A stretch of 22,558 bases of DNA from JAIYDJ01 sp038246975 (GTDB taxonomy: Bacteria; Pseudomonadota; Alphaproteobacteria; Rhodobacterales; Rhodobacteraceae), in the NCBI GenBank assembly GCA_038246975.1, contig JBBRVJ010000042.1, forward strand, positions 1 to 22,558, given 5' to 3'. The notes beneath the pieces are model-generated. The model ran no database searches, was not told the origin of the DNA, and was given only the letters and a program-made list of their open reading frames with translations. Positions 14,752-22,052 of the stretch are shown in pieces (position 1 is the first letter of the stretch; every line of letters begins with the position of its first letter). The translations under genes were made by a program, and so were the position numbers.

Positions 14752-15144
14752 TCAGAAACCGAAGCGGGCCATGGCGATCACGACAGTCAGGATCACCACG
14801 GCAAGCAGGTTGGTCGAGTTGCCTGCAATGCGCAGAGGATGGGCGGGGTTGTCGGCCTTGAGGCCCATCGGGTGCAGCACCCGGCCCAGCACCAGCAGAC
14901 CGCCGGCAGAATGGATGGCGATGGAGTTGCCGCCATTCGCCTCGGCCAGCAGCATCAGGATCAGCGCGAACGGCACCCATTCGACGAAGTTGCCGTGATG
15001 GCGGATGCGTTCGTGCAGGGCGGTGTCGTTGGCATCCCCGATCGACGCCTTAAGCTCGGTCCGCCGCGACGAGACGCGGATGAACAGGAACAGGAAGATC
15101 GGGATCAGGGGCAGGACGTAAAGCGACGTGATCGGAAAAGTCAT
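14752..15144 (-). CDS. MAPEG-family membrane protein
   Basis: The 130-residue protein has hydrophobic segments at about 7-23, 57-67, 78-91 and 112-126, which fits the four-helix MAPEG fold. The motif ERIRHHGNFVEWVP (45-58) is the conserved glutathione-binding/helix 2 region of the family (RxxxNxxEx3P type). Bacterial members are often glutathione S-transferases or peroxidases of the membrane, but the activity of this one cannot be read from sequence. It is the first gene of the MAPEG-DGPF-sigma operon, with an ECF42-like promoter about 40 bases upstream, which suggests a role in an oxidative or electrophile response. The ATG at 15144 has AAGGA about 11 bases before it. Confidence 0.88.
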   Translation of the reverse strand: MTFPITSLYVLPLIPIFLFLFIRVSSRRTELKASIGDANDTALHERIRHHGNFVEWVPFALILMLLAEANGGNSIAIHSAGGLLVLGRVLHPMGLKADNPAHPLRIAGNSTNLLAVVILTVVIAMARFGF

Positions 15145-15183
15145 TCAGTGTATTCCTTCGTTGTTTCGTGTTCGTGACCCAAG

Positions 15184-15210
15184 GACGCCGACACTTCGCC
15201 GATTTCGACA
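15184..15210 (-). promoter_or_regulatory. ECF42-like promoter of the MAPEG-DGPF-sigma operon
   Basis: On the minus strand TGTCGA (15210-15205), a 17-bp spacer and CGTC (15187-15184) match the promoter described for ECF42 sigma factors (TGTCGA at -35 and CG[A/T]C at -10, as I recall it). The expected start near 15177 leaves a leader of about 33 bases before the MAPEG ATG. The motif is exact and located where an autoregulated ECF promoter should be. Confidence 0.6.
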
Positions 15211-15341
15211 GGCCGCACAAATTTTTCTTCGCGGGTGTGAAAAAATTCCGGCGGGCGCGGCGTCGGGCCTTTCAGAAACCGGGGGCTTGGCCTATCAGGC
15301 GGCCATCCGGGCCTTTGGGCCGTGCCTATGGGAGACTGCGC

Positions 15342-17516
15342 ATGTCCGACCCCGCGATCACGCCCGACCTTGTCGCCGCCCATGGGTTGAAGCCGGATGA
15401 ATACCAGCGGTTGCTGGGGATCATCGGGCGGGAGCCGTCTTTCACCGAGTTGGGGATATTCTCGGCGATGTGGAACGAGCATTGTTCCTACAAGTCGTCG
15501 AAGAAGTGGCTGCGGACGTTGCCGACCACGGGGCCGCAGGTGATCTGCGGGCCGGGTGAGAATGCGGGCGTAGTGGACATTGGCGACGGCCCCGACGGCA
15601 CAAGACTGGCGGTGATCTTCAAGATGGAGAGTCACAATCATCCCAGTTACATCGAGCCGTATCAGGGTGCGGCGACCGGGGTCGGCGGCATCCTGCGCGA
15701 TGTGTTCACCATGGGGGCGCGGCCGATTGCGGCGATGAATGCGCTGTCGTTCGGGGTGCCGTCGCATCCCAGGACCAGGGCTCTGGTCAAGGGTGTGGTC
15801 GAAGGGGTGGGCGGTTACGGCAACGCCTTTGGCGTGCCGACGGTGGGCGGCGAAGTGCGGTTTCACCGCAGTTACAACGGCAACTGTCTGGTGAACGCCT
15901 TTGCGGCAGGTCTGGCCGATGCGGACAAGATTTTCTATTCGGTGGCATCGGGTGTGGGAATGCCGGTGGTGTACCTTGGGGCCAAGACAGGGCGCGACGG
16001 GGTGGGCGGGGCGACGATGGCATCGGCCGAGTTCGACGACACCATCGAGGAAAAGCGCCCCACGGTGCAGGTCGGCGATCCGTTCACCGAAAAGCGGCTG
16101 CTGGAGGCGTGTCTGGAGTTGATGGCGTCGGGTGCGGTGATCTCGATCCAGGACATGGGGGCGGCGGGGCTGACATGTTCGGCGGTCGAGATGGGCGACA
16201 AGGGCGGGCTTGGCATCCGGTTGCAGCTTGACGCCGTGCCGCAGCGCGAAACGGGGATGACGGCCTATGAAATGATGCTGTCGGAATCTCAGGAACGCAT
16301 GCTGATGGTGTTGAAGCCGTCGATGGAGGCTGTGGCGCGGGCGATTTTCGCCAAGTGGGACCTGGATTTCGCGATCGTGGGCGAGACGATTGCCGAGGAT
16401 CGGTTCCTGATCCTGCACGGCAACGCTGTGAAAGCCGATCTGCCGCTGTCGAAACTTTCATCCAGTGCCCCTGAATATGACCGGCCTTGGGTGGAAACTC
16501 CGGCGGCGGGGCCGTTGGGCGATGTGCCCGGGATTATGCCGATTGCGGGGCTGCGGGCGCTGATCGGCAGCCCGTCTTACGCGCACAAGGCATGGGTGTG
16601 GGAGCAATACGACAGTCAGGTCGGGGCCGATACCGTGCGCAGTCCCGGCATGGGGGCGGGGGTGGTGCGGGTGCATGGGACCGGCAAGGCGCTGGCCTTC
16701 ACGTCGGATGTCACCCCGCGCTACGTCAAGGCGAACCCGTTCGAGGGCGGCAAGCAGGCGGTAGCGGAGGCGTATCGCAACCTGATTGCCGTGGGGGCCA
16801 CGCCGCTGGCCGCGACCGACAACCTGAACTTCGGCAACCCCGAAAAGCCCGAGATCATGGGGCAGCTGGTCGGCGCGGTGAGGGGGATCGCGGCGGCTTG
16901 TGTCGCGCTGGACATGCCCATCGTGTCGGGCAACGTCAGTCTTTACAACGAGACGGACGGGTCGGCCATCCTGCCCACGCCGACGATTGGCGCGGTGGGG
17001 ATGCTGGCCAGTCTGGACGATCTGATTGCCGGGATGCCCGAGGCGGGCGATCTGGCGGTGGTGATCGGTGTGACGGCGGGGCATCTGGGGCAATCGGCGC
17101 TGCTGGCCGAGGCGTTCGGCATCGAGGCCGGCGACGCGCCGTTTGTCGATCTGGCGGCCGAGCGTTTGCACGGCGATTTCGTCCTGGCGAACCGGGCGCT
17201 GATCCGGGCCTGCACCGATCTGTCGGACGGCGGGCTGGCGCTTGCGGCGTTCGAGATGGCCGAGGGGGCGGGCGTGGGCGTCGGGTTGGACGATGGCGAC
17301 ATTCCGGCGCTGTTTGGCGAAGATCAGGCGCGGTATCTGGTGGCTTGCGGGTCGGTCGAGGCAGGGTTGCTGATGGAGGCCGCGGCGGCGGCGGGGGTTG
17401 CTGCGGCGGTGGTGGGGTCGTTCGGCGGAGATCGGGTGCGGTTTGGCGGGGACGCTGCGGACTTGAGGGACTTGTCGGCGCTGTATCGTGGCGCTTTCGC
17501 GGCGGCGGTGGGCTGA
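15342..17516 (+). CDS. purL: Phosphoribosylformylglycinamidine synthase subunit PurL
   Basis: PurL is the ATP-dependent synthetase half of the fourth step of purine biosynthesis, working with PurQ (glutaminase) and PurS. The 724-residue small form is present, not the roughly 1300-residue fused form of enterobacteria. The signature MESHNHPSYIEPYQGAATG (95-113) and GGILRDVFTMGARPIA (115-130) is intact, as is the N-terminal EHCSYKSSK block (46-54). The ATG at 15342 has GGAG 8 bases upstream and fits the family start. purQ and purS are not in the window. It is divergent from the MAPEG operon with a 197-bp shared upstream region, and is followed by a hairpin repeat. Confidence 0.97.
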   Translation: MSDPAITPDLVAAHGLKPDEYQRLLGIIGREPSFTELGIFSAMWNEHCSYKSSKKWLRTLPTTGPQVICGPGENAGVVDIGDGPDGTRLAVIFKMESHNHPSYIEPYQGAATGVGGILRDVFTMGARPIAAMNALSFGVPSHPRTRALVKGVVEGVGGYGNAFGVPTVGGEVRFHRSYNGNCLVNAFAAGLADADKIFYSVASGVGMPVVYLGAKTGRDGVGGATMASAEFDDTIEEKRPTVQVGDPFTEKRLLEACLELMASGAVISIQDMGAAGLTCSAVEMGDKGGLGIRLQLDAVPQRETGMTAYEMMLSESQERMLMVLKPSMEAVARAIFAKWDLDFAIVGETIAEDRFLILHGNAVKADLPLSKLSSSAPEYDRPWVETPAAGPLGDVPGIMPIAGLRALIGSPSYAHKAWVWEQYDSQVGADTVRSPGMGAGVVRVHGTGKALAFTSDVTPRYVKANPFEGGKQAVAEAYRNLIAVGATPLAATDNLNFGNPEKPEIMGQLVGAVRGIAAACVALDMPIVSGNVSLYNETDGSAILPTPTIGAVGMLASLDDLIAGMPEAGDLAVVIGVTAGHLGQSALLAEAFGIEAGDAPFVDLAAERLHGDFVLANRALIRACTDLSDGGLALAAFEMAEGAGVGVGLDDGDIPALFGEDQARYLVACGSVEAGLLMEAAAAAGVAAAVVGSFGGDRVRFGGDAADLRDLSALYRGAFAAAVG

Positions 17517-17530
17517 ACGGCCCTGTTGAA

Positions 17531-17551
17531 GTGGGGGTTTCACACCCCCAC
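17531..17551 (+). repeat. Hairpin and GGGATATTT-type intergenic element after purL
   Basis: GTGGGGGT (17531-17538), loop TTCAC, ACCCCCAC (17544-17551) is a perfect 8-bp stem 14 bases after the purL stop. The following CACCCCCGTGGGATATTTGT and a GACAGA stretch resemble an intergenic element I have often seen behind genes in Rhodobacterales genomes. It could act as a terminator, although the T run is weak. Only one copy is visible here. Confidence 0.5.
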
Positions 17552-17656
17552 ACCCCCGTGGGATATTTGTAGACAGAAAATGAGGGTTGCGGTCTGGCTT
17601 GCAGGTCGTGCCCGGTGCGCCTAGATTTGGCGGAAGAGCGCAAAGGATCATGACCC

Positions 17657-17899
17657 ATGGCGATGGAAGCCCGCGATATCGAGAACCTGATCCGGGAAAG
17701 CTTCCCGCAGGCGAAGATCACGATCACCGATCTGGCGGGAGACGGCAATCATTGGGCCGCCGAGGTGATCGACGCCAGTTTCAAGGGGATGAACCGGGTG
17801 CAGCAACAGCGCGCGGTCTATGCCAGTCTGAAGGGCAAGATGGATGGGGCCAATGGCCAGTTGCATGCCTTGGCGTTGACAACGAAAGCGATGGACTGA
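17657..17899 (+). CDS. bolA: BolA-family protein
   Basis: The 80-residue protein has the class II KH-like BolA fold: HWAAEVIDASFKGMNRVQQQRAVYASL (about residues 35-61), including the conserved FKGMNRVQQQR. BolA proteins of this kind bind monothiol glutaredoxins and share a [2Fe-2S] cluster, acting in iron-sulfur trafficking and iron sensing. The partner glutaredoxin is encoded two genes downstream in the same unit. AAAGGA lies about 9 bases before the ATG at 17657; the ATG at 17663 is a less well-spaced alternative. Confidence 0.94.
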   Translation: MAMEARDIENLIRESFPQAKITITDLAGDGNHWAAEVIDASFKGMNRVQQQRAVYASLKGKMDGANGQLHALALTTKAMD

Positions 17900-17900
17900 C

Positions 17901-18146
17901 ATGGCGGGAGCCGCAGTTGGAAACATGGGGGCCATGGTTTTGGCCCTGTTCGGACTGGTGAGCGTGGTGAAGGCGCGGCGGCGGCGCAAGAAACCGCAGG
18001 CCGACCCGGTGGCGGACCAGCGGTTTGCCGACCGGATGGAAATGGAACGTCGGATGGCCTCGTATCTTGCGTCGCGGGACACACGCGAGGATCAGCCCGT
18101 CGAAATCATCAGACAAAACGAAGGAGCGAGCGATGAGCGCCGTTGA
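17901..18146 (+). CDS. Small single-pass membrane protein between bolA and grxD
   Basis: The 81-residue protein has one hydrophobic helix at about 4-23 (AAVGNMGAMVLALFGLVSVV), directly followed by a strongly basic run (KARRRRKK, 24-31) and a charged hydrophilic tail. The charge pattern puts the C-terminus in the cytoplasm. It starts one base after the bolA stop and overlaps the grxD start by 14 bases, so it is translated with both. I do not recognise a family. A membrane anchor or partner for the BolA-glutaredoxin pair is only a guess from context. Confidence 0.8.
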   Translation: MAGAAVGNMGAMVLALFGLVSVVKARRRRKKPQADPVADQRFADRMEMERRMASYLASRDTREDQPVEIIRQNEGASDERR

Positions 18147-18492
18147 GACGATCAAGACCACCATCCAGACAAACGACGTGGTGCTGTTCATGAAGGGCAC
18201 CAGATTGATGCCGCAATGCGGGTTTTCGTCCCGTGTGGCGGGGGTGCTGAATTACATGGGCGTCGAATTCGCCGATGTGAACGTGCTGGCCGATGCCGAT
18301 GTCCGTCAGGGCATCAAGGACTTCAGCGACTGGCCCACCATCCCGCAGCTTTACGTCAAGGGCGAGTTTGTCGGCGGCTGCGACATCATCACCGAGATGA
18401 CGCTGTCGGGCGAGCTGGATCAGTTGTTCGAGGCCAAGGGCGTGACCTATGACAAGGCGGCGGCTGCGAAAATCCGTGAGGCGAACGCCTGA
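18133..18492 (+). CDS. grxD: Monothiol glutaredoxin, Grx4/GrxD type
   Basis: The 119-residue protein carries the monothiol active site CGFS at 29-32 (MPQCGFSSRV), the glutathione-binding WPTIPQLYVKGEFVGG (67-82) and the CDI motif (83-85), all typical of CGFS glutaredoxins that bind and transfer [2Fe-2S] clusters with BolA. The ATG at 18133 has AAGGAG about 8 bases before it and overlaps the preceding gene. The TGA at 18490-18492 is followed immediately by the stop of the convergent MliC-like gene, with no intergenic base. Confidence 0.96.
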   Translation: MSAVETIKTTIQTNDVVLFMKGTRLMPQCGFSSRVAGVLNYMGVEFADVNVLADADVRQGIKDFSDWPTIPQLYVKGEFVGGCDIITEMTLSGELDQLFEAKGVTYDKAAAAKIREANA

Positions 18493-18825
18493 TCAAGGCG
18501 CTTCGGTGCAGGCGAGGATCGGGGTTTCGGTCTTTGCTTCGCCGTCTTTCCACAGCAGGGTCGCGTCGGTGCCTTTGGTCCACCAGACATGGTTCGATCC
18601 GTCCGACGGCCAGCCATAGCGCGCGCGCGAGGCGGCGGGTTCCAGATACAACTGGATCTGGCGGCCATCGACGGTCAGCACGGCGATGCCGTCATCCGCC
18701 GAGCCGATGACGGTGACCAGCGGCACCTCGATACCGCGATCACAGGTGTAGCGGATGGCCTGCACCGCCATTTCCGCCTGACCGGTCATCGGGATCAAGG
18801 TCAACAGCAGCGCGGCGCGGATCAC
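18493..18825 (-). CDS. MliC-like periplasmic protein (lysozyme-inhibitor fold)
   Basis: The 110-residue protein has a short signal peptide (MIRAALLLTLIPMTGQA, cleavage near 17/18). The body shows the MliC/PliC pattern: YTCDRGIEVPL (26-36), DGRQIQLYLEPAASRARYGW with the Ser-x-(A/G)-R-Y core (about 53-72), and HVWWTKGTDATLLW (79-92). A conserved Cys pair (Cys28, Cys106) could form a disulfide. The family inhibits c-type lysozymes in the periplasm; there is no lipobox Cys, so it should be soluble. The start is GTG at 18825, overlapping the zapA stop as GTGA, so it is translationally coupled to zapA. The family assignment is by pattern and less sure than for its neighbours. Confidence 0.75.
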   Translation of the reverse strand: MIRAALLLTLIPMTGQAEMAVQAIRYTCDRGIEVPLVTVIGSADDGIAVLTVDGRQIQLYLEPAASRARYGWPSDGSNHVWWTKGTDATLLWKDGEAKTETPILACTEAP

Positions 18826-19202
18826 GTCTGCGCTGTTGCGCGATCTTCGAGCCGAAGGGCCAGCGCCTCGGTCCTTGCGGCGATTTCGGCGAGGGTTTCG
18901 GCGACGTGCGGCGGGATGACCGCCACTTCGACTTTTTCGCGTTCGGGCACCGGGCGGGCCTCCAGCAGCGCCACCTGTTCGCGCAGGCGGCGCAACTCGT
19001 CTTCGGACGCCGCAGCCTTGTCGGCCAGCAGCAGGCCCGCCATCAGCAGCATCCGGGCCTCTGGCAGGCGACCGAGTTGGGCGACCAGCGGCTGCGCCTC
19101 GGCATCCAGCAGGGCGGCGGCGGCGGAGAGGAAATGCTCTTCGCCGGGTTGGCAGGCGACGTGGAAGGTGCGCCCGCCGATGGAAACCTCAAGCTCTGGC
19201 AT
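18822..19202 (-). CDS. zapA: Cell division protein ZapA
   Basis: ZapA binds FtsZ and stabilises the Z ring. The N-terminal VSIGGRTFHVACQPGEEHFL and the helical body with SAAAALLDAEAQPLVAQLG and the C-terminal coiled-coil (DELRRLREQVALLEA) match the family. At 126 residues it is slightly longer than many ZapA proteins. The ATG at 19202 lies within the coding end of the coiled-coil gene (14-base overlap), and its stop overlaps the GTG of the MliC-like gene. Confidence 0.9.
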   Translation of the reverse strand: MPELEVSIGGRTFHVACQPGEEHFLSAAAALLDAEAQPLVAQLGRLPEARMLLMAGLLLADKAAASEDELRRLREQVALLEARPVPEREKVEVAVIPPHVAETLAEIAARTEALALRLEDRATAQT

Positions 19203-19752
19203 CTGCGGCTCCTTCTTCGACAAGCGGGCGTTCGGCAAGCGGGCGATCGGCAAGCGGGCGGTCGGCAGGCGGGGCATCGGCGAGCAGCGGGTCGAGGGCG
19301 GCCAGAATATCGTCGAGTTCGGCGACCTCGGCCCCGCGCGTGGCGCGCAGCGCCTCCATCTCGGCCTGCATGGTGCGGTTGATCAGGTGGGGTTCGGCCA
19401 TCCCAGCCTCGGCCGCTTCGCGCAGGGCGCGCAACTGGCCGCCTTGCTGGACCATGGTGCGGTGGGCGCGCGACAATTCCAGCCCCTGCGCATCGACCTG
19501 ACGCATCAGTTGGGCAATCTGATCCTCCAGCCCGTCGCGCAGTTTCACCTCCTTGTCGCGGACCACCCGCAGGCGTTCGGCAAGCTGGGCGTTGGCCATG
19601 CGCTCTTCGTCCAGATCGTCCGACAGGCGGGCGATTTCGGCGGATTGATCGGGCGCGCCTGCGGTCGGCGGCGCGGGCAGGCCTTCGACGCTGCGCGCGA
19701 TGCGTTCCAGTGCGGCGGTGATCCGCCGTTCCAGTTCTGCGATGTCCTGCAT
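19189..19752 (-). CDS. Coiled-coil protein encoded upstream of zapA
   Basis: The 187-residue protein is almost entirely helical: heptad-rich segments at about 3-20 and 37-145, including DQSAEIARLSDDLDEERM and LEDQIAQLMRQVDAQGLEL. It ends with a short proline repeat of five residues (PLADR/PLAER type, about 163-180) before an acidic end. No catalytic motif is seen. It is in the same unit as zapA, which supports a role in division or FtsZ-ring organisation; the function is inferred from context only. The ATG at 19752 is the first that removes non-coding-looking residues upstream. Confidence 0.8.
   Translation of the reverse strand: MQDIAELERRITAALERIARSVEGLPAPPTAGAPDQSAEIARLSDDLDEERMANAQLAERLRVVRDKEVKLRDGLEDQIAQLMRQVDAQGLELSRAHRTMVQQGGQLRALREAAEAGMAEPHLINRTMQAEMEALRATRGAEVAELDDILAALDPLLADAPPADRPLADRPLAERPLVEEGAADARA
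19221..19280 (-). repeat. Tandem 15-bp repeat, four units, in the coiled-coil gene
   Basis: The units are CAAGCGGGCGNTCGG at 19221, 19236 and 19251, and a diverged copy at 19266 (CAGGCGGGGCATCGG). Each encodes five residues of the C-terminal proline repeat on the minus strand. It is in frame, so copy number change would lengthen or shorten the linker without a frameshift. Confidence 0.85.
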
Positions 19753-19955
19753 CCCCTGCCCTTCCGGCTTGTTGGTCTGACGGCGCCCGAGTCTGACCCC
19801 AGCGTCGCGAATCGCACAAGCGTGCGTCAAGTGGCATCTTAGCGCAAGTGTGCAGGCAACGTCGCGCCTTTGGCACCAAGGCCTTGCGGGGCGCGCTTGA
19901 TCTTGCTGACGGGGGTGGTATGCACCGCGCGACCCCTTTGCAAAAGGAATTGGCC

Positions 19956-21971
19956 ATGGACATTCAGACGTTGCGCGCCCGCCACCCCGATCACTGGATG
20001 CAGGCCGCTGCCATCCGCATGTTGACGATGGACGCCGTGGCTGCGGCAAATTCGGGGCATTCGGGGATGCCGATGGGCATGGCGGATGTGGCGACGGTGT
20101 TGTTCGACCGGCATCTGAAGTTCGACCCCGCAGCGCCGCGCTGGCCCGACCGGGACCGGTTCATCCTGTCGGCGGGGCATGGGTCGATGCTGATCTATGC
20201 GCTGCTGCACCTGACGGGTTATGCCGACATGACGTTGGAGCAGATCAGGAATTTCCGTCAATGGGGGGCGATCACGGCGGGCCATCCGGAATATGGCCAT
20301 GCGGCGGGGGTGGAGACGACCACCGGGCCGTTGGGTCAGGGGATCGGCAATGCGGTGGGCTTTGCGATGGCCGAGGAATCGCTGCGGGCGCATTGGGGCA
20401 AGCGGGTGGTCGATCACCACACCTGGGTCATCGCGGGCGACGGCTGTCTGATGGAGGGGGTCAGCCAGGAGGCGATCGCGCTGGCGGGCAGGCAAGCCCT
20501 GTCACGGTTGATCGTGCTGTGGGATGACAACGGGATCACCATCGACGGCAAGGTGTCGCTGTCGGACATCACCGATCAGCAGGCGCGGTTCGCGGCCAGC
20601 GGTTGGGACGTGTTTTCGTGCGACGGCCATGACCCCGACGACATCGACCGCGCACTGACGGCGGCCAGGCGCAGCCGGCGCCCGGCGCTGGTGGCGTGCA
20701 AGACGCATATCGCGTTGGGATCCTCGGCGCAGGACACCTCCAAGGGTCATGGCGCGCTGACCGACAAGACGCTGATCGCCGATACGCGGCAGGTTTACGG
20801 CTGGACCCATGGCCCGTTCGAGATTCCGGCCGACATCAAGGCGGCGTGGGAGGCGAAGGGCACACGGGGCGCTGCGGCCCATGCCGAATGGGCGGCGCGG
20901 ATGGCGGCGCTGCCTGCGCCCCGGCAGGCGGCGTTCGCGCGGGTGATGGCGGGCGAGGTGCCGGCCAGGCTGGCAGCCACCTTCCGCGCGTTCAAGAAAC
21001 AGGCGGTCATGGATGCGCCCAAACTGGCCACGCGGGCCGCGTCGGAAAAGGTGCTGACGGCGATCAATCCGGTGATGGTGGAAACCATCGGCGGATCTGC
21101 CGACCTGACCGGATCGAACAACACCAGGACGGCGGATATGGGCGTGTTTTCGGCCGAGGACCGCAAGGGCCGCTACGTCTATTACGGCATCCGCGAGCAT
21201 GGCATGGCGGCGGCGATGAACGGCATGGCGCTGCATGGCGGGGTGCGGCCCTATGGCGGCACGTTCATGTGTTTCACCGATTACGCGCGGCCCGCGATGC
21301 GCCTGTCGGCGCTGATGGGCGTGCCGGTGATCTATGTGATGACGCATGACAGCATCGGTCTGGGCGAGGATGGACCGACCCATCAGCCGGTCGAGCATCT
21401 GGCGATTTCGCGCGCCACGCCGAATACCTATGTGATCCGCCCCGCCGATCTGGTGGAAACCGCCGAGGCGTGGGAAGTGGCGTTGACCTCGCGGACCACG
21501 CCGACCGTGCTGGCGTTGAGCCGTCAGAACCTGCCTGCCGTGCGCACCGTGTTTTCGGGCGAGAACAAGGTCGCGAGGGGGGCTTATGTGCTGGCCGAAT
21601 CCGGGGCCGGGCGCCAGGTGATCCTGATGGCGACCGGGTCCGAGGTCGAAATCGCGCTGAAGGCCCGCGATCTGCTGGAAGCAGAGGGCATCGGGGCGCG
21701 GGTGGTGTCGATGCCCTGCATGGAGTTGTTCGCCGCACAGGATGAGGCGTATCGCAGGCGCGTGCTGCCCGCAGGCCCGGTGCGGATTGGCATCGAGGCC
21801 GGGGTTCGGCAGGGCTGGGACCGCTGGCTGCTGGGCGAGCGGGGACGTGAGGCGAAGGCGGACTTCGTCGGCATGTCGAGCTTTGGCGCATCGGCCCCGA
21901 TCGACCGGCTTTACAAGGAGTTCGGGATTACTGCCGAGGCTGCGGTCGCCAAGGCGAAGGCGCTGCTTTAG
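19956..21971 (+). CDS. tkt: Transketolase
   Basis: Transketolase transfers two-carbon units in the pentose phosphate pathway and, in autotrophic relatives, the Calvin cycle. The thiamine diphosphate domains are complete: SGHSGMPMG (33-41), GHGSMLIYALLHL (74-86), TTGPLGQGIGNAVGFA (122-137), and the cofactor/metal site GDGCLMEG (161-168) with DDNGIT (190-195). The pyrimidine domain and C-terminal domain follow (YYGIREHGMAAAMNG and DSIGLGEDGPTHQPVE). The length of 671 residues is standard. The ATG at 19956 has AAAAGGAA about 8 bases upstream; an in-frame ATG at 19920 gives a 12-residue extension but lacks the family start. It is divergent from the zapA unit and convergent with DUF808. Confidence 0.97.
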   Translation: MDIQTLRARHPDHWMQAAAIRMLTMDAVAAANSGHSGMPMGMADVATVLFDRHLKFDPAAPRWPDRDRFILSAGHGSMLIYALLHLTGYADMTLEQIRNFRQWGAITAGHPEYGHAAGVETTTGPLGQGIGNAVGFAMAEESLRAHWGKRVVDHHTWVIAGDGCLMEGVSQEAIALAGRQALSRLIVLWDDNGITIDGKVSLSDITDQQARFAASGWDVFSCDGHDPDDIDRALTAARRSRRPALVACKTHIALGSSAQDTSKGHGALTDKTLIADTRQVYGWTHGPFEIPADIKAAWEAKGTRGAAAHAEWAARMAALPAPRQAAFARVMAGEVPARLAATFRAFKKQAVMDAPKLATRAASEKVLTAINPVMVETIGGSADLTGSNNTRTADMGVFSAEDRKGRYVYYGIREHGMAAAMNGMALHGGVRPYGGTFMCFTDYARPAMRLSALMGVPVIYVMTHDSIGLGEDGPTHQPVEHLAISRATPNTYVIRPADLVETAEAWEVALTSRTTPTVLALSRQNLPAVRTVFSGENKVARGAYVLAESGAGRQVILMATGSEVEIALKARDLLEAEGIGARVVSMPCMELFAAQDEAYRRRVLPAGPVRIGIEAGVRQGWDRWLLGERGREAKADFVGMSSFGASAPIDRLYKEFGITAEAAVAKAKALL

Positions 21972-22052
21972 CGCAGTTTGCCGCGAACGGTGAGGGCGGC
22001 CCCCTCCATTTCCGCGAGGGCCGGCGAGAGGGTGCGACGGGGTGCGTGGTGC

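Noticed and set aside
15219..15247. AATTTTTC/GAAAAAATT near-palindrome upstream of purL
   Set aside because: The arms differ by one base and are A/T runs; it could be part of the purL promoter but shows nothing specific.
15141..16418. Minus-strand open frame opposite the start of purL
   Set aside because: Antisense shadow; purL signatures occupy the plus strand.
19870..19885. Overlapping dyads TTGGCACCAA and AAGGCCTT upstream of tkt
   Set aside because: They are short and common by chance; a regulator site for tkt is possible but not supported further.
21960..22052. Terminator between tkt and DUF808 (GCGCT-GCTTT-AGCGC over the tkt stop and a GAGGG/CCCTC pair further on)
   Set aside because: The stems are only 5 bp and no T run follows, so I did not call a terminator.
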